From Paenibacillus alba (lineage in GTDB: Bacteria > Bacillota > Bacilli > Paenibacillales > NBRC-103111), in contig NZ_JABMKZ010000003.1 of the NCBI RefSeq assembly GCF_013204855.1, forward strand, positions 186,001 through 250,000: a DNA stretch of 64,000 nucleotides, given 5' to 3'. The notes beneath the pieces are model-generated. The model searched no databases and had not been told where the DNA came from. It worked only from the letters and a program-made list of their open reading frames with translations. Positions 53,927 to 62,760 of this stretch are shown piece by piece. The translations under genes and the position numbers were made by a program. Numbering within the stretch: position 1 is the stretch's first letter; every line of letters starts with the position of its first letter.

Positions 53927-54344
53927 GGAAAGTTTGACAGACAATCGCTGGCTGTGGGTAAGCCACAGCGAGAGGAAAGTCCGGGCTCCATATGGCAGGG
54001 TGCTGGATAACGTCCAGTCAACGCGAGTTGAAGGATAGGGCCACAGAAATGGACCGCCGATGGCTTGTCTTCGGACAAGATCAGGCAAGGGTGGAACCGT
54101 GGTGTAAGAGACCACGAGGTTCTATGGTGACATAGATCCTGGTAAACCCCACTTGGAGCAAGACCTAGAGGAACGCTAGCCGCTTTCGAGGCGGCAGTCT
54201 TCGCCTGAGACGCGTTCGGGTTGGTCGCTTGAGCTGTGCAGCAATGTATGGCCTAGATAGATGATTGTCGCTTCAATGGTGGCAGGGGACAGACGCCCGC
54301 TATGACCACCGGAAGTACAGAACCCGGCTTACGGCAAACTTTCC
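53927..54344 (+). ncRNA. rnpB: RNase P catalytic RNA
   Basis: The 5' end GGAAAGTTTG pairs with the 3' end AAACTTTCC (P1). Conserved elements are present in order: GAGGAAAGTCCGGGCTC (53971 on, P4 5' part) and AGAACCCGGCTTACGG near 54320 (P4 3' part). Length is about 418 nt, and the general layout is that of the Bacillus-type (type B) RNA found in low-GC Firmicutes. It is the ribozyme part of RNase P, which removes tRNA 5' leaders. Ends are set by the terminal helix and may be off by a few bases. Confidence 0.96.
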
Positions 54345-54356
54345 ATACTGTCGGTT

Positions 54357-54392
54357 ACCCGCAAGGCTTAGGCCTTGCGGGTATTTAATTTT
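54357..54392 (+). terminator. intrinsic terminator of rnpB
   Basis: ACCCGCAAGG / CCTTGCGGGT, a 10-bp stem, followed by ATTTAATTTT. Confidence 0.85.
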
Positions 54393-54436
54393 GTTCGAGA
54401 GCATATTGTGTTCTCCCTTATTTATGAAAAAACAGG

Positions 54437-54479
54437 GAAGGGCTGCCCATCAGGTTTTGTGACCTTTGGGCAGCCCTTT
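54437..54479 (-). terminator. intrinsic terminator of the subtilisin-like protease gene
   Basis: AAGGGCTGCCC / GGGCAGCCCTT stem with an inner CAGGT...ACCTT pairing. On the minus strand it is followed by CCCTGTTTTTTC, the tail expected of a terminator for the gene ending at 54491. Confidence 0.8.
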
Positions 54480-54490
54480 GTGTGTAACTG

Positions 54491-56428
54491 TTACTTTGCA
54501 AACTTCTTCGCAATCAAGCGCTGGGGAAGGAACCAATTTTGCGGAAAGGTAAAGGTAGTGCTTGTCCGCTGTTCTGCCAGTTGAATCGCTTTGGCAACGT
54601 CAATTAATCCGTACCCAAAGTATTTGTCAAAGCCCTTTGTGCCTAGGTCACGGGCCGAATCTCGCATAATTTGATAAACATCCGTGTTTTTCAAGTTGGG
54701 ATTCGTTGAACGAATCAATGCGGCTAAAGCTGTTACGTGAGGGCTTGCCATGGATGTTCCTGATAAAGCTGCGTATTGATTGTCAGGATACGTACTTGCA
54801 ATGCTAACACCAGGCGCGGTGACACCAATATAATCCCCATAATTCGAGAAGGAAGCTTTTTGATTCTGAGAATCACTGGCCGCTACGGCAAAAACCTCGG
54901 GATAAGCGGCAGGATAACCAGGTCTTTCGGTATTGTCATTGCCGCTGGCCGCGATGAGCGCTATATCTTTGTCATACGCATATTTAATGGCATCGTGCAA
55001 AAATCCAGAGTCGGCATAATTGCCAAGACTAAGATTCATCACTTTGGCGCCATGATCGGCAGCCCAAATGATCCCTTGCGCAACAGAGTAGGTGCTGCCA
55101 GCCCCTGTCTGATCAAGAACTTTGACGGGGAGAACTTTGTTGTACCACGTCATCCCGGCAACGCCTAAATTATTGTTAACTAAGGCTGCGATGACGCCCG
55201 TGACATGGGTACCATGTCCAACATCGTCTTGGGGGTTGTCATTATCTTTTATCACATTGTATCCAGGCAGCAATTGCCCTTTCAAATCGGGATGCTGCAA
55301 ATCTACTCCGGTGTCTACTACAGCAATAACGACATCTTTGGCTCCGCGATTGAGCTGCCAGCCTTGGACAGTTTCCGTCGAAGGAAGGTTCCATTGATAC
55401 TTGCTGAACAAGTTATCATTTGGTTTGAAATTCGGCGAAATGCTGGTTGTTTGTGTATCAGTAGAAACGGTGCCATTGGAAGAATTGGAATCACTTGAAC
55501 TGGCATTTGTTGAATCGGTGGAATCAGACTCTTGATCGTCATAATAATCATTGGTTAGATATAGAAAATGGGGCTCCACATAAGCGACATCCCATTTGCC
55601 GAAATAAGCCATCAGCGCTTTGGCTTCCATACCTTCGGTACGGAATACATAGGTATAACCAAGCTTTTGAACAGAAGTGGCTTTGATTTCATTTTTGATC
55701 TGAGCAAGCTGGGCTTCTGTGGGGTCCTGCTTGAATTTGACAACAACTTCATTCTGATGGTAATGACTTGTTCCTTGATTATCTTCGGGATGATCGACGA
55801 CCTTGTCTTTCAAGGTGTCTGTATCCACAGACTCAACCTTCCAACGATTTTCGTTGGGATAAGGCTCGAGACGCAGATTCTTCATTTGATGATCGGTGAC
55901 CTGATGCAAAATATCTTGATGGATGACGCCAACCAGCGAGCTGTCTCCTGCTGAAGAGGGCATACCCTGTACAAAATAAACTTGCTGCGCCGCACCGAAT
56001 TTGGGCGATTGATAATGCCTGCCGGCATCCGCTGCTCGTTTGGCCTCAATCAAATAGCTATTCGCTTGCTCTTTGTAAGAAATAGGAATTTCCCCTGCTT
56101 TGATCCCCTGGTCCAAGGGTTGATTGTTTTTGGACCAAATGAGGAGATCCATTTTCTCGTGCTGTGTCTTCATTGCGCTGAGTACTTGCGCCGCGGGTTC
56201 ACCAGCCTCGATTTGACTTAGCACTTTACTATAATCGGTTGAACACTGGGTTCTGCACAGATCATCGGTTAGCTTCACATCTTGTTCCAGAAGAGCTAAC
56301 TTGGAAGTGGTTTCGTGTTTGGCACTATACACTTCCGGTCCAGGTTTGGTCTCATTATTAGAGTGGTGAGGAAAGAGGATAATACCCAAACCAAGAGCTA
56401 GAGTTATAGCAGATAGATAACGCCGCAT
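54491..56428 (-). CDS. secreted subtilisin-like serine protease (S8)
   Basis: 645 residues. The N-terminus is a hydrophobic signal or signal-anchor (RRYLSAITLALGLGIILF). Residues ~30-215 form an unassigned extracytoplasmic region, ~225-285 an inhibitor-I9-like propeptide (EVVVKFKQDPTEAQLAQIKNEI), ~295-335 an Asp/Ser/Thr-rich linker, and ~345-625 the S8 catalytic domain with Asp372 (VVDTGVD), His408 (GHGTHVTG) and Ser559 (SGTSMASPH). The N-terminal part has one close Cys pair (CRTQC). It is an exported protease for nutrient supply, wall-protein turnover or signalling; substrate unknown. Convergent with rnpB. Confidence 0.9.
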   Translation of the reverse strand: MRRYLSAITLALGLGIILFPHHSNNETKPGPEVYSAKHETTSKLALLEQDVKLTDDLCRTQCSTDYSKVLSQIEAGEPAAQVLSAMKTQHEKMDLLIWSKNNQPLDQGIKAGEIPISYKEQANSYLIEAKRAADAGRHYQSPKFGAAQQVYFVQGMPSSAGDSSLVGVIHQDILHQVTDHQMKNLRLEPYPNENRWKVESVDTDTLKDKVVDHPEDNQGTSHYHQNEVVVKFKQDPTEAQLAQIKNEIKATSVQKLGYTYVFRTEGMEAKALMAYFGKWDVAYVEPHFLYLTNDYYDDQESDSTDSTNASSSDSNSSNGTVSTDTQTTSISPNFKPNDNLFSKYQWNLPSTETVQGWQLNRGAKDVVIAVVDTGVDLQHPDLKGQLLPGYNVIKDNDNPQDDVGHGTHVTGVIAALVNNNLGVAGMTWYNKVLPVKVLDQTGAGSTYSVAQGIIWAADHGAKVMNLSLGNYADSGFLHDAIKYAYDKDIALIAASGNDNTERPGYPAAYPEVFAVAASDSQNQKASFSNYGDYIGVTAPGVSIASTYPDNQYAALSGTSMASPHVTALAALIRSTNPNLKNTDVYQIMRDSARDLGTKGFDKYFGYGLIDVAKAIQLAEQRTSTTFTFPQNWFLPQRLIAKKFAK

Positions 56429-56599
56429 GAATAGACCTCCTTCTAGGCTTGCTTCGTATTCCGTAGACGAAACGATTACCTTTCCTTAGTGTTAGGCGCA
56501 GCGGAATGTTTTATGCTTGGAAACTGACGTATTGCATATACCTTTTCATCTCAATTTATGGTAGGATAGGAATAGCGCAATTAGAGGAGGTCTTCATAG

Positions 56600-57100
56600 A
56601 TGGCTGTTTTTAATGTGAAAAATATTTGTGATTCAACACGTACGAAGTTAAAAGAAACAACTGCCAAAATGGAGCTGTTTCTGAATCAACATTCGCTCTC
56701 ACTGTTAAATGTGGAGAATGATCCCGCTATGGATGAATTTTACCGAGGTTATCTTCAAGATACTCGTCATCTTTTAGTATTTTGTGAAGTCGCGTACGAG
56801 AAATTGGGCGTTAGCTTGAGACGTCCTACTTTTAATGTGGATTTTTCGGAAAAAGTGCTGTATGAAGTTTATCATACCTGCGTTAATACATTTTTCTATC
56901 CCAAAAATGAATGCTATTCCGAAGATGGTCGTTACGCTTATACAGGACAAGATGCTATTCGTTTCCGCAAAAAGCCTTCACGTGAAGTGCGCGATTTGAC
57001 GATTGAGCTGTCCAAAGTATTTGAAGAGCTTCGTGAGGATCTTTCTTATTATGAAACAGATTACATCACACAGCGTCGTATGCAAGGCGAGAAAGTATAA
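56600..57100 (+). CDS. ypuI: YpuI-family protein
   Basis: 166 residues, soluble and mostly helical, matching the Bacillus YpuI/DUF3907 pattern: HLLVFCEVAYEKL near 50, YEVYHTCVNTFFYPKNECYSEDGRYAYTGQDAIRFR near 90 and LREDLSYYETDY near 145. Function unknown. ATG with a good AGAGGAGG site. Monocistronic, with a terminator after it. Confidence 0.8.
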   Translation: MAVFNVKNICDSTRTKLKETTAKMELFLNQHSLSLLNVENDPAMDEFYRGYLQDTRHLLVFCEVAYEKLGVSLRRPTFNVDFSEKVLYEVYHTCVNTFFYPKNECYSEDGRYAYTGQDAIRFRKKPSREVRDLTIELSKVFEELREDLSYYETDYITQRRMQGEKV

Positions 57101-57122
57101 TTTAACATTAGAAACAAAAGAT

Positions 57123-57159
57123 AAAAGGGATGCCGATACTCGCGCATCTCTTTTCTTTT
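57123..57159 (+). terminator. intrinsic terminator after ypuI
   Basis: AAAAGGGATGC / GCATCTCTTTT with one G-U pair and a 10-base loop, then CTTTT. It ends 18 bases before the next gene. Confidence 0.75.
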
Positions 57160-57176
57160 AAAAGGGGAGCGAATGG

Positions 57177-58271
57177 ATGGAACGTGACTCATTAATCAAA
57201 ACCAGTATCGCACTAATAAAATGGAATCAGCATCCTCGTGGAGGCTACATTGCCTCGCCGCTTTTTCCTACATACGCCTATAGCTGGCTAAGAGACGGCA
57301 CCTTTATTGCGAATGCGATGGACCGAGTTCACGAAGCGGAAAGCGCAGCCCTCTTTTATAGATGGGTTGGCCGTGTACTGAAGGATAAGCGTACTCAAGT
57401 CAATCTTCTGATTCAAAAGCATGAACGAAAAGAATGGATTGATCGTTCTGAATTTCTGGGAACCCGCTATCATCTGGATGGACGGGATGACGCTTCGGAA
57501 TGGGGGCATTTCCAGCTGGATGGTTATGGCGCTTGGCTTTGGGGACTGACGGAGCATGTTAGACTGACAGGGAATCAGGCAATTCTGGAAGAGTTGAGAG
57601 ACAGTATTGAGATAACGGTTGATTATTTGATGACGTTCTGGCATTACCCGAATTTTGATTGCTGGGAAGAATATCCCGATTATGTGCATCCTGCAACCTT
57701 GGCCTGCGTATATGGCGGTTTGAAGGCGCTTGGCAAGCTGGAGCATCGTACGGAGCTGCTGGAGAAAGCTGAAATGATTAAGGGATTTATTCTGGATCAT
57801 TGTACCGAGGATGGCCGCTTCGTGAAATCCATTCATTGTGTGAACGAAGTTTGGCAGCCTGCCCTGCATGGCGTTGATGCAAGCCTGCTGTGGCTTTCAG
57901 TGCCATTTGGCGTATGTGATGCAGATGATCCTATTATGGTAAAAACAGTCCAAGCCATAGAAGCTGATCTCAAGCATGGCGGTATTCAGCGCTATGTGGA
58001 AGATCGCTATTTTGGAGGGGGCGAATGGATCCTGCTGACGGCGTGGTATGGATGGTATCAGACCAAGCTGGGTAATATTGAAGCCGCGCAGCGTGCGCTT
58101 TCATGGATTATAAGCCAAGCGGACTCGCTCGGGCGATTGCCTGAACAAGTCGCAGATTCCTTAAGAGAGCCTTCTGCCCATGCAGAATGGATATCCAAGT
58201 ATGGCGAGCCCGCTGTCCCATTGCTGTGGTCTCATGCCATGTTCTTGGTGCTTTCTGACAGCTTGCAATAA
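57177..58271 (+). CDS. GH15 glucoamylase-like protein
   Basis: 364 residues forming only the (alpha/alpha)6 catalytic domain, shorter than full glucoamylases and without a signal peptide. It starts RGGYIASPLFPTYAYSWLRDGTFIANAMD, the GH15 hallmark. The putative acid is in FDCWEEYPD near residue 162 and the putative base in SKYGEPAVPLLWSHAM near 345. It would release glucose from alpha-glucans, isomaltooligosaccharides or trehalose in the cytosol. It is not in the sugar operon but could finish degradation of its products (inference). Its C-terminal half resembles the N-terminal domain of the GH31 protein at 18359. Confidence 0.88.
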   Translation: MERDSLIKTSIALIKWNQHPRGGYIASPLFPTYAYSWLRDGTFIANAMDRVHEAESAALFYRWVGRVLKDKRTQVNLLIQKHERKEWIDRSEFLGTRYHLDGRDDASEWGHFQLDGYGAWLWGLTEHVRLTGNQAILEELRDSIEITVDYLMTFWHYPNFDCWEEYPDYVHPATLACVYGGLKALGKLEHRTELLEKAEMIKGFILDHCTEDGRFVKSIHCVNEVWQPALHGVDASLLWLSVPFGVCDADDPIMVKTVQAIEADLKHGGIQRYVEDRYFGGGEWILLTAWYGWYQTKLGNIEAAQRALSWIISQADSLGRLPEQVADSLREPSAHAEWISKYGEPAVPLLWSHAMFLVLSDSLQ

Positions 58272-58318
58272 GCATAGATCACCCTGATGACGGGCAAATT
58301 ATTAAAGGGGTGATGACG

Positions 58319-58534
58319 ATGCCAGATGTGAAATGTTCAGTTGCCAATTGCGAATATTGGAAGCAAGGCAACAACTGTAACGCAGGGACAATCATGATTG
58401 AAGTTGATCAGCATGCAACCGCCAATTATAAGGAAGAGTTTGCCGGGGAATCATTCGATACCGATCATCAGGATGCTGCAAGTAAAGTTGCGAATACATG
58501 TTGCCACACATTTAAAGCCAAAAAGAAACATTAG
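58319..58534 (+). CDS. DUF1540-type Cys-rich small protein
   Basis: 71 residues from ATG 58319, which is 8 bases after AAAGGGG; upstream in-frame GTG and ATG at 58310/58313 overlap that site. Cysteines in KCSVANCEYWKQGNNCNAG and near the C-terminus NTCCHTF match the DUF1540 metal-binding-like pattern, here as one N-terminal half-motif plus a distal CC. Function unknown. Confidence 0.8.
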   Translation: MPDVKCSVANCEYWKQGNNCNAGTIMIEVDQHATANYKEEFAGESFDTDHQDAASKVANTCCHTFKAKKKH

Positions 58535-58555
58535 GTTGTTCAGCGTGGAGGCCGT

Positions 58556-58993
58556 ATGACTCAAATCGACGAACCTTTAGACAAAGCCACGAAGGAGCGA
58601 TTCCAACGGGATCAGCTTCGCACTGAAAGCGGATTGAACCATAAGGAAGAATACGCAGCCGAAATCACAGCGCCTTCACCGCCGCGAAGAATTCAATACG
58701 CGGAACCGTATGCAAGATCAGGGGCAGTAAGCCAGAATGCTCAGTCTGAGGTTTCCGATGAGGAAATTGAAGAATTGGTTGAAGTTGTGACGCGCAATAA
58801 GGCAGTAGGCTATATCGCCTTGTTCGTAGCCTTGGCTTCCCTGTTTGTCTGGCCCGTCTTGCTCGGTATTTCGGGAATTGTGCTGGGGATTATTGCGATC
58901 GTTATGGGAAACAAGGGGTTGGGCTCATGGTCCATAGCCCTTGGGTTTATTGCCGCCGCCGCCTATTTTTTACTAGTTCCCTATTATGGCTAA
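58556..58993 (+). CDS. small membrane protein with DUF4190-like C-terminus
   Basis: 145 residues: a charged soluble N-terminus (~1-80) and two hydrophobic segments (~82-112, AVGYIALFVALASLFVWPVLLGISGIVLGIIAIVMG; ~118-145), the pattern of DUF4190-like membrane proteins. GGAGG is only 4 bases before the ATG, so the start is less certain. It lies 21 bp after the DUF1540 gene and is probably co-transcribed. Function unknown. Confidence 0.75.
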   Translation: MTQIDEPLDKATKERFQRDQLRTESGLNHKEEYAAEITAPSPPRRIQYAEPYARSGAVSQNAQSEVSDEEIEELVEVVTRNKAVGYIALFVALASLFVWPVLLGISGIVLGIIAIVMGNKGLGSWSIALGFIAAAAYFLLVPYYG

Positions 58994-59000
58994 TGGAAAA

Positions 59001-59030
59001 AACAAGCCGACTTATCGGCTTGTTTTTCTT
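59001..59030 (+). terminator. intrinsic terminator after the DUF4190-like gene
   Basis: AACAAGCCGA-CTTA-TCGGCTTGTT, a perfect 10-bp stem, followed by TTTCTTTTT. Confidence 0.92.
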
Positions 59031-59163
59031 TTTGTATGAAAAAATCAGGAGAATTCGGGATTCAGCGGGATAAATAGCGGGTAAAGACTCATTAAAGCAT
59101 CATTTTAGTGCTTATACTCCCATTTGCTCGTACTATTTGGCTTCAGGAGTCATATTCGCACCT

Positions 59164-59191
59164 TTGAATGCTTACAGTATTATTATATAAT
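59164..59191 (+). promoter_or_regulatory. promoter of the CNNM/CBS membrane protein gene
   Basis: TTGAAT (59164-59169), 16 bases, TATAAT (59186-59191). The predicted start near 59198 leaves an 87-base leader containing a strong hairpin. Confidence 0.65.
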
Positions 59192-59226
59192 AAAAAGTGA
59201 TATTTCAAATTCAAATCGAAATTAAG

Positions 59227-59278
59227 GGAGGTGTACCTATTCTCCTTGGTGCGGCTTCGCGCTTGATAGGGGATAGGT
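59227..59278 (+). promoter_or_regulatory. ribosome site separated from its TTG start by a stable hairpin
   Basis: GGAGGTG (59227-59233) is a perfect 7-base anti-SD match, but the start codon (TTG 59285) is over 50 bases away. Between them ACCTATTCTC (59235-59244) pairs with GGGGATAGGT (59269-59278) over 10 bp (two G-U), enclosing a second helix GTGCG-GCTT-CGCGC. If this folds out, the distance from GGAGGTG to TTG is only 7 bases. Alternatively the 3' arm GGGGATAGG is the ribosome site and is masked by the same stem. An in-frame TAG at 59267 rules out starts further upstream. Confidence 0.6.
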
Positions 59279-59284
59279 AAGGTA

Positions 59285-60619
59285 TTGGAAGATCCTTTGC
59301 CCGAAACGTTAATTAGTTTTCTATTAATGTTTGGACTGGTATTGTTAAACGGTTTTTTTGTTGCTGCTGAATTCGCGATGGTCAAAGTAAGAGGAAGTCG
59401 AATTGATTCACTTGTTGGTGAAGGTCGCCGCAATGCTAAATTCGCTCAAGGAATCATGAATAATCTCGATGCCTATCTAGGTGCATGTCAGCTTGGGATT
59501 ACACTCACTTCGTTGGGGCTTGGTTATGTCGGGGAGCCGACGTTCGCCAAAATTCTGGAACCGTTATTTGCACCGCTGCATTTGCCGGATTCGGTGTTCC
59601 ACACAATTACTTTCATTATTGCTTTTTCCTTAATGACGACATTGCATATTACGTTAGGTGAACAATTCCCTAAGACCTATGCAATTCGGAAGGCAGAACA
59701 AATAACGCTGCTTTCAGCGGGACCTATGGTTTTATTTTATAAAGTGATGTACCCGTTTATTTGGATCCTGAACGGTATTTCCAACTGGATGCTTCGCCGT
59801 GCAGGGATTGAACCTACAACGGAGCATGAAGCAGCGCATACCGAGGATGAAATTCGAGTCCTCATGAAAGAAAGTCACAAAAACGGACTTATAGATAATA
59901 CAGAGCTCACGCTTGTTGATAATATATTCGGATTTGCGGAAACCACAGCCCGGGAGATCATGATTCCAAGAACAGAGATGGAATGTCTGTATGCTGGACT
60001 TTCCTATGCAGAGAATCTGGCGATTGCGATTAAAGAGATGCGCACGCGCTATCCCGTTTGTGACCCTGACAAAGACAACATCATCGGCTTCGTTCACATC
60101 AAGGATTTGCTCAAGCCAGATGCTAACCTGAAAGGGATTAAGAAAATTATTCGACCGATTACGACGGTCCCAGATTCCATTCATATCAGTGATTTGCTGA
60201 AAATGATGCAGAAAAGAAAGAGCCAGATGGCCTTGCTGATCGATGAGTATGGCGGTACATCCGGCCTTGTCACACTTGAAGACATTATGGAAGAGATTGT
60301 TGGCGAAATTCAGGATGAATTCGATGAAGAGCGCCCAACGATCGAAATCAAAGATGAGATTAGCTTCTCCATCGACGGTTTATTGCTTATTGATGAAGTT
60401 AACGAATACTTCGGACTTGAAATTGAATCCGATGACTATGATACAATCGGCGGCTGGATCTATTCCCAAACAGAGATTCCGCCAAGCAAGAACCAACAGG
60501 TCAACTATAATGATGAATTCATGTTCATCGTAGAAGAAACGGATCATTTGCGCATTTCGCGTGTCATTGTCCGCAAGCTGACAGATGAGAATGAAATGTT
60601 ACAGCAAAATATTTCTTGA
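59285..60619 (+). CDS. CNNM/CorC-family CBS-domain membrane protein (hemolysin-related)
   Basis: 444 residues: CNNM transmembrane domain (~10-190, LLNGFFVAAEFAMVKVRGSRIDSL), two CBS domains (~215-335, IMIPRTEMECL; LIDEYGGTSGLVTLEDIMEEIVGEIQDEFDEE) and a CorC_HlyC-type C-terminal domain (~350-435). Homologues mediate Mg2+ or Co2+ efflux or its control; hemolysin in older annotations is historical. The TTG at 59285 is the first start after an in-frame stop at 59267. Its leader holds a promoter and an unusual hairpin that may control translation. Confidence 0.9.
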   Translation: MEDPLPETLISFLLMFGLVLLNGFFVAAEFAMVKVRGSRIDSLVGEGRRNAKFAQGIMNNLDAYLGACQLGITLTSLGLGYVGEPTFAKILEPLFAPLHLPDSVFHTITFIIAFSLMTTLHITLGEQFPKTYAIRKAEQITLLSAGPMVLFYKVMYPFIWILNGISNWMLRRAGIEPTTEHEAAHTEDEIRVLMKESHKNGLIDNTELTLVDNIFGFAETTAREIMIPRTEMECLYAGLSYAENLAIAIKEMRTRYPVCDPDKDNIIGFVHIKDLLKPDANLKGIKKIIRPITTVPDSIHISDLLKMMQKRKSQMALLIDEYGGTSGLVTLEDIMEEIVGEIQDEFDEERPTIEIKDEISFSIDGLLLIDEVNEYFGLEIESDDYDTIGGWIYSQTEIPPSKNQQVNYNDEFMFIVEETDHLRISRVIVRKLTDENEMLQQNIS

Positions 60620-60630
60620 ACGGGAAGAGG

Positions 60631-60655
60631 GACAGTCTAATGACTGTCTTTTTTT
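60631..60655 (+). terminator. intrinsic terminator after the CNNM/CBS gene
   Basis: GACAGTC-TAAT-GACTGTC followed by seven Ts. Confidence 0.92.
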
Positions 60656-60738
60656 GAAATTTAGGGATGGTCGTCAGGGCGCAAAACGTGTACAATATAC
60701 CTAACAATGATAAAAATGGTAGAAACGAGGCCTGACGG

Positions 60739-61458
60739 ATGAACAGCACGAACAGCATAGACCCTAGAGTGATGAAAGAATTACTCCAGCTTCAGATGCT
60801 CAGTAAAATGAGCTTGCTCTCCGGTGACAACGCAGCTTCAAGCAAGGATGACTCGAACGACTTCAGCGCACTGCTTGAGACGGTCATGGGACAAGCTGCC
60901 GGAGCAGATCTTTCCGGTCAGTCAAGTCAAGATACGCTTAGCTCGCTGCTAGGTAATAACACAATGAATAGCGTTCCAAGCTCCTTGGCCGCTCTGAATA
61001 AGGCTTATTCACCTTTACAATCAACCAACAACAAGTCCATAGCCACCCAGTATGAAAGTATTATTCAAGAGGCTAGCAGCAAGTACGGGATTGATCCTTC
61101 GCTAGTTAAGGCGGTCATTCAACAAGAATCGGACTTTAATCATAAAGCCGTCTCTTCGGCCGGTGCCAAAGGTTTGATGCAGCTCATGGATGGAACAGGC
61201 AGCGGTTTTGGCGTGACGAATCCGTTTGATCCCCATCAAAATATAGATGCAGGCACGCATTTTCTCAGCAGCTTAGTTAAGAAATACAATGGGAATGAAG
61301 GCGTAGCGCTTGCCGCTTACAATGCAGGTCCAGGTCGAGTGGATCGTTTAGGCATTAAGACAGATCAGGATCTGTCCAACAAGCTGCATTTGTTGCCTGA
61401 AGAAACACAAGCATACGTATCCAAAGTATTTAATCGTAAGCACAATTTCTCCCTCTAA
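60739..61458 (+). CDS. lytic transglycosylase (SLT domain), YjbJ-like
   Basis: 239 residues. Residues ~100-235 are a lysozyme-like SLT domain: catalytic Glu130 in VIQQESDFNHKAVSSAGAKGLMQLM, then ALAAYNAGPGRVD near 195. The first ~95 residues are Ser/Asn/Gln-rich and contain no signal peptide or membrane anchor, as in Bacillus YjbJ-like proteins. It would cleave peptidoglycan glycan strands; the export route is unclear. ATG with a weak GAGG site. Confidence 0.88.
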   Translation: MNSTNSIDPRVMKELLQLQMLSKMSLLSGDNAASSKDDSNDFSALLETVMGQAAGADLSGQSSQDTLSSLLGNNTMNSVPSSLAALNKAYSPLQSTNNKSIATQYESIIQEASSKYGIDPSLVKAVIQQESDFNHKAVSSAGAKGLMQLMDGTGSGFGVTNPFDPHQNIDAGTHFLSSLVKKYNGNEGVALAAYNAGPGRVDRLGIKTDQDLSNKLHLLPEETQAYVSKVFNRKHNFSL

Positions 61459-61472
61459 TTAATAATTTTCAG

Positions 61473-61513
61473 AAGCTGATTTCCGCGAGTATCATGCGGC
61501 GATCAGCTTTTTG
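61473..61513 (+). terminator. intrinsic terminator after the lytic transglycosylase gene
   Basis: AAGCTGAT / ATCAGCTT with an inner CCGC...GCGG pairing, followed by TTT. Confidence 0.8.
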
Positions 61514-61581
61514 CGCTGCAAGGGAAGCTTGAGTTATGAGTGATAATAAGCTTTAATGGGAAAAAGGGGACTCAGTCAGTT

Positions 61582-62760
61582 ATGCTTTATTGGGACTACG
61601 CGGCAACATCGCCGTTATATGAAGAAGTAATAGATACCATAGCGGAAGTAATGAAGCTTCACTATGGCAACCCATCTTCCATCCATCGGCTAGGCGTTCA
61701 AGCGGAGAAGCTGCTGCATAGCTCGAAAGAGGTCATAGCAGGAAGCTTGGGCGTGCTGCCGAGCCAAATTATTTGTACATCCGGCGGGACCGAGAGCAAC
61801 AACTTGGCGATTAAAGGTGTGGCTTATAGCTATCGCAATCGCGGCAAGCATCTGATTACCACACAAATCGAGCATCCTTCTGTGAAGGAAGTGTTTCTGC
61901 AGCTAGAGCGCGAGGGATTTCGAGTCACTTATGTGCCTGTTAATCATAAAGGCTGTGTGGAGCTTGAAGCTCTAAAAGCGGCTATTTGCGACGATACCAT
62001 TCTCGTCAGCGTGATGTTTGTCAATAATGAAGTCGGAACGATACAGCCTATTCAAGAAATTGGGCATTGGCTGGCTAATTATCCGAAAGTGTTGTTCCAT
62101 GTCGATGCCGTACAGGGAATTGCCAAGCTGCCTTTTCATCCGAAGGAGTGGGGAGTGGATCTTTGCAGCGCATCTGCACATAAGTTTGGTGGGCCCAAAG
62201 GTGTTGGGTTCTTATACCGCAGAGAAGGCGTACAACTAACGCCGCAGCTTGTCGGCGGAGGACAGGAATATGGTCTTCGCTCAGGCACAGAAAATGTCCC
62301 GCTCATAGTCGGTATGGCGAAAGCGCTTCGGTTATCTATGGAGCACCTGCAAGTCAAAATGGAGCAGAAATATCGCGTCCGGCATTTGCTTGTTGAAGGA
62401 ATCAGCAAGATTCCAGAGCTCACGTTGACCGGTTCGGATCTGGCTGAGGAAATGGCTCCCCATATCATTCATTTTGCCTTTGCCGGGATGAAGGCAGAAG
62501 TTGTTGTACATGCCTTGGAGCAAAGACACATTTACATATCGACCAAGTCAGCATGCGCCTCGGACGAATCAGATCCGAGTTCGGTTATGCTAGCTTTAGG
62601 CTGCAGTCGGGAGCAAGCGGTAAGCGGCCTAAGAGTCAGCTTCTCGGAAGAACATCAAGAGAAAGAGGCGGAGCAGTTTCTTGCAGCACTTCGTGAGGTT
62701 GTGAAGGAGCTGGCCCCGCTGTTAAAACAAACATCGGAAAGAAGAGGGAAGCGAAGATGA
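61582..62760 (+). CDS. cysteine desulfurase paired with ThiI (NifZ-like)
   Basis: 392 residues from ATG 61582 (MLYWDYAATSP); a GTG at 61540 would add 14 unlikely residues. PLP-binding Lys201 in SASAHKFGGPKG and active-site Cys325 in TKSACASDESD are both present. It removes sulfur from cysteine as an enzyme-bound persulfide. The stop overlaps the ThiI start (ATGA), the conserved Bacillus nifZ-thiI arrangement, so the sulfur is destined for 4-thiouridine in tRNA rather than general Fe-S clusters. Confidence 0.93.
   Translation: MLYWDYAATSPLYEEVIDTIAEVMKLHYGNPSSIHRLGVQAEKLLHSSKEVIAGSLGVLPSQIICTSGGTESNNLAIKGVAYSYRNRGKHLITTQIEHPSVKEVFLQLEREGFRVTYVPVNHKGCVELEALKAAICDDTILVSVMFVNNEVGTIQPIQEIGHWLANYPKVLFHVDAVQGIAKLPFHPKEWGVDLCSASAHKFGGPKGVGFLYRREGVQLTPQLVGGGQEYGLRSGTENVPLIVGMAKALRLSMEHLQVKMEQKYRVRHLLVEGISKIPELTLTGSDLAEEMAPHIIHFAFAGMKAEVVVHALEQRHIYISTKSACASDESDPSSVMLALGCSREQAVSGLRVSFSEEHQEKEAEQFLAALREVVKELAPLLKQTSERRGKRR

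Noticed and set aside
59186..59285. Known Mg2+ or Mn2+ riboswitch (M-box or yybP-ykoY) ahead of the CNNM/CBS gene
   Set aside because: The leader is too short and the conserved sequence blocks of those riboswitches are not present; only a hairpin can be supported.
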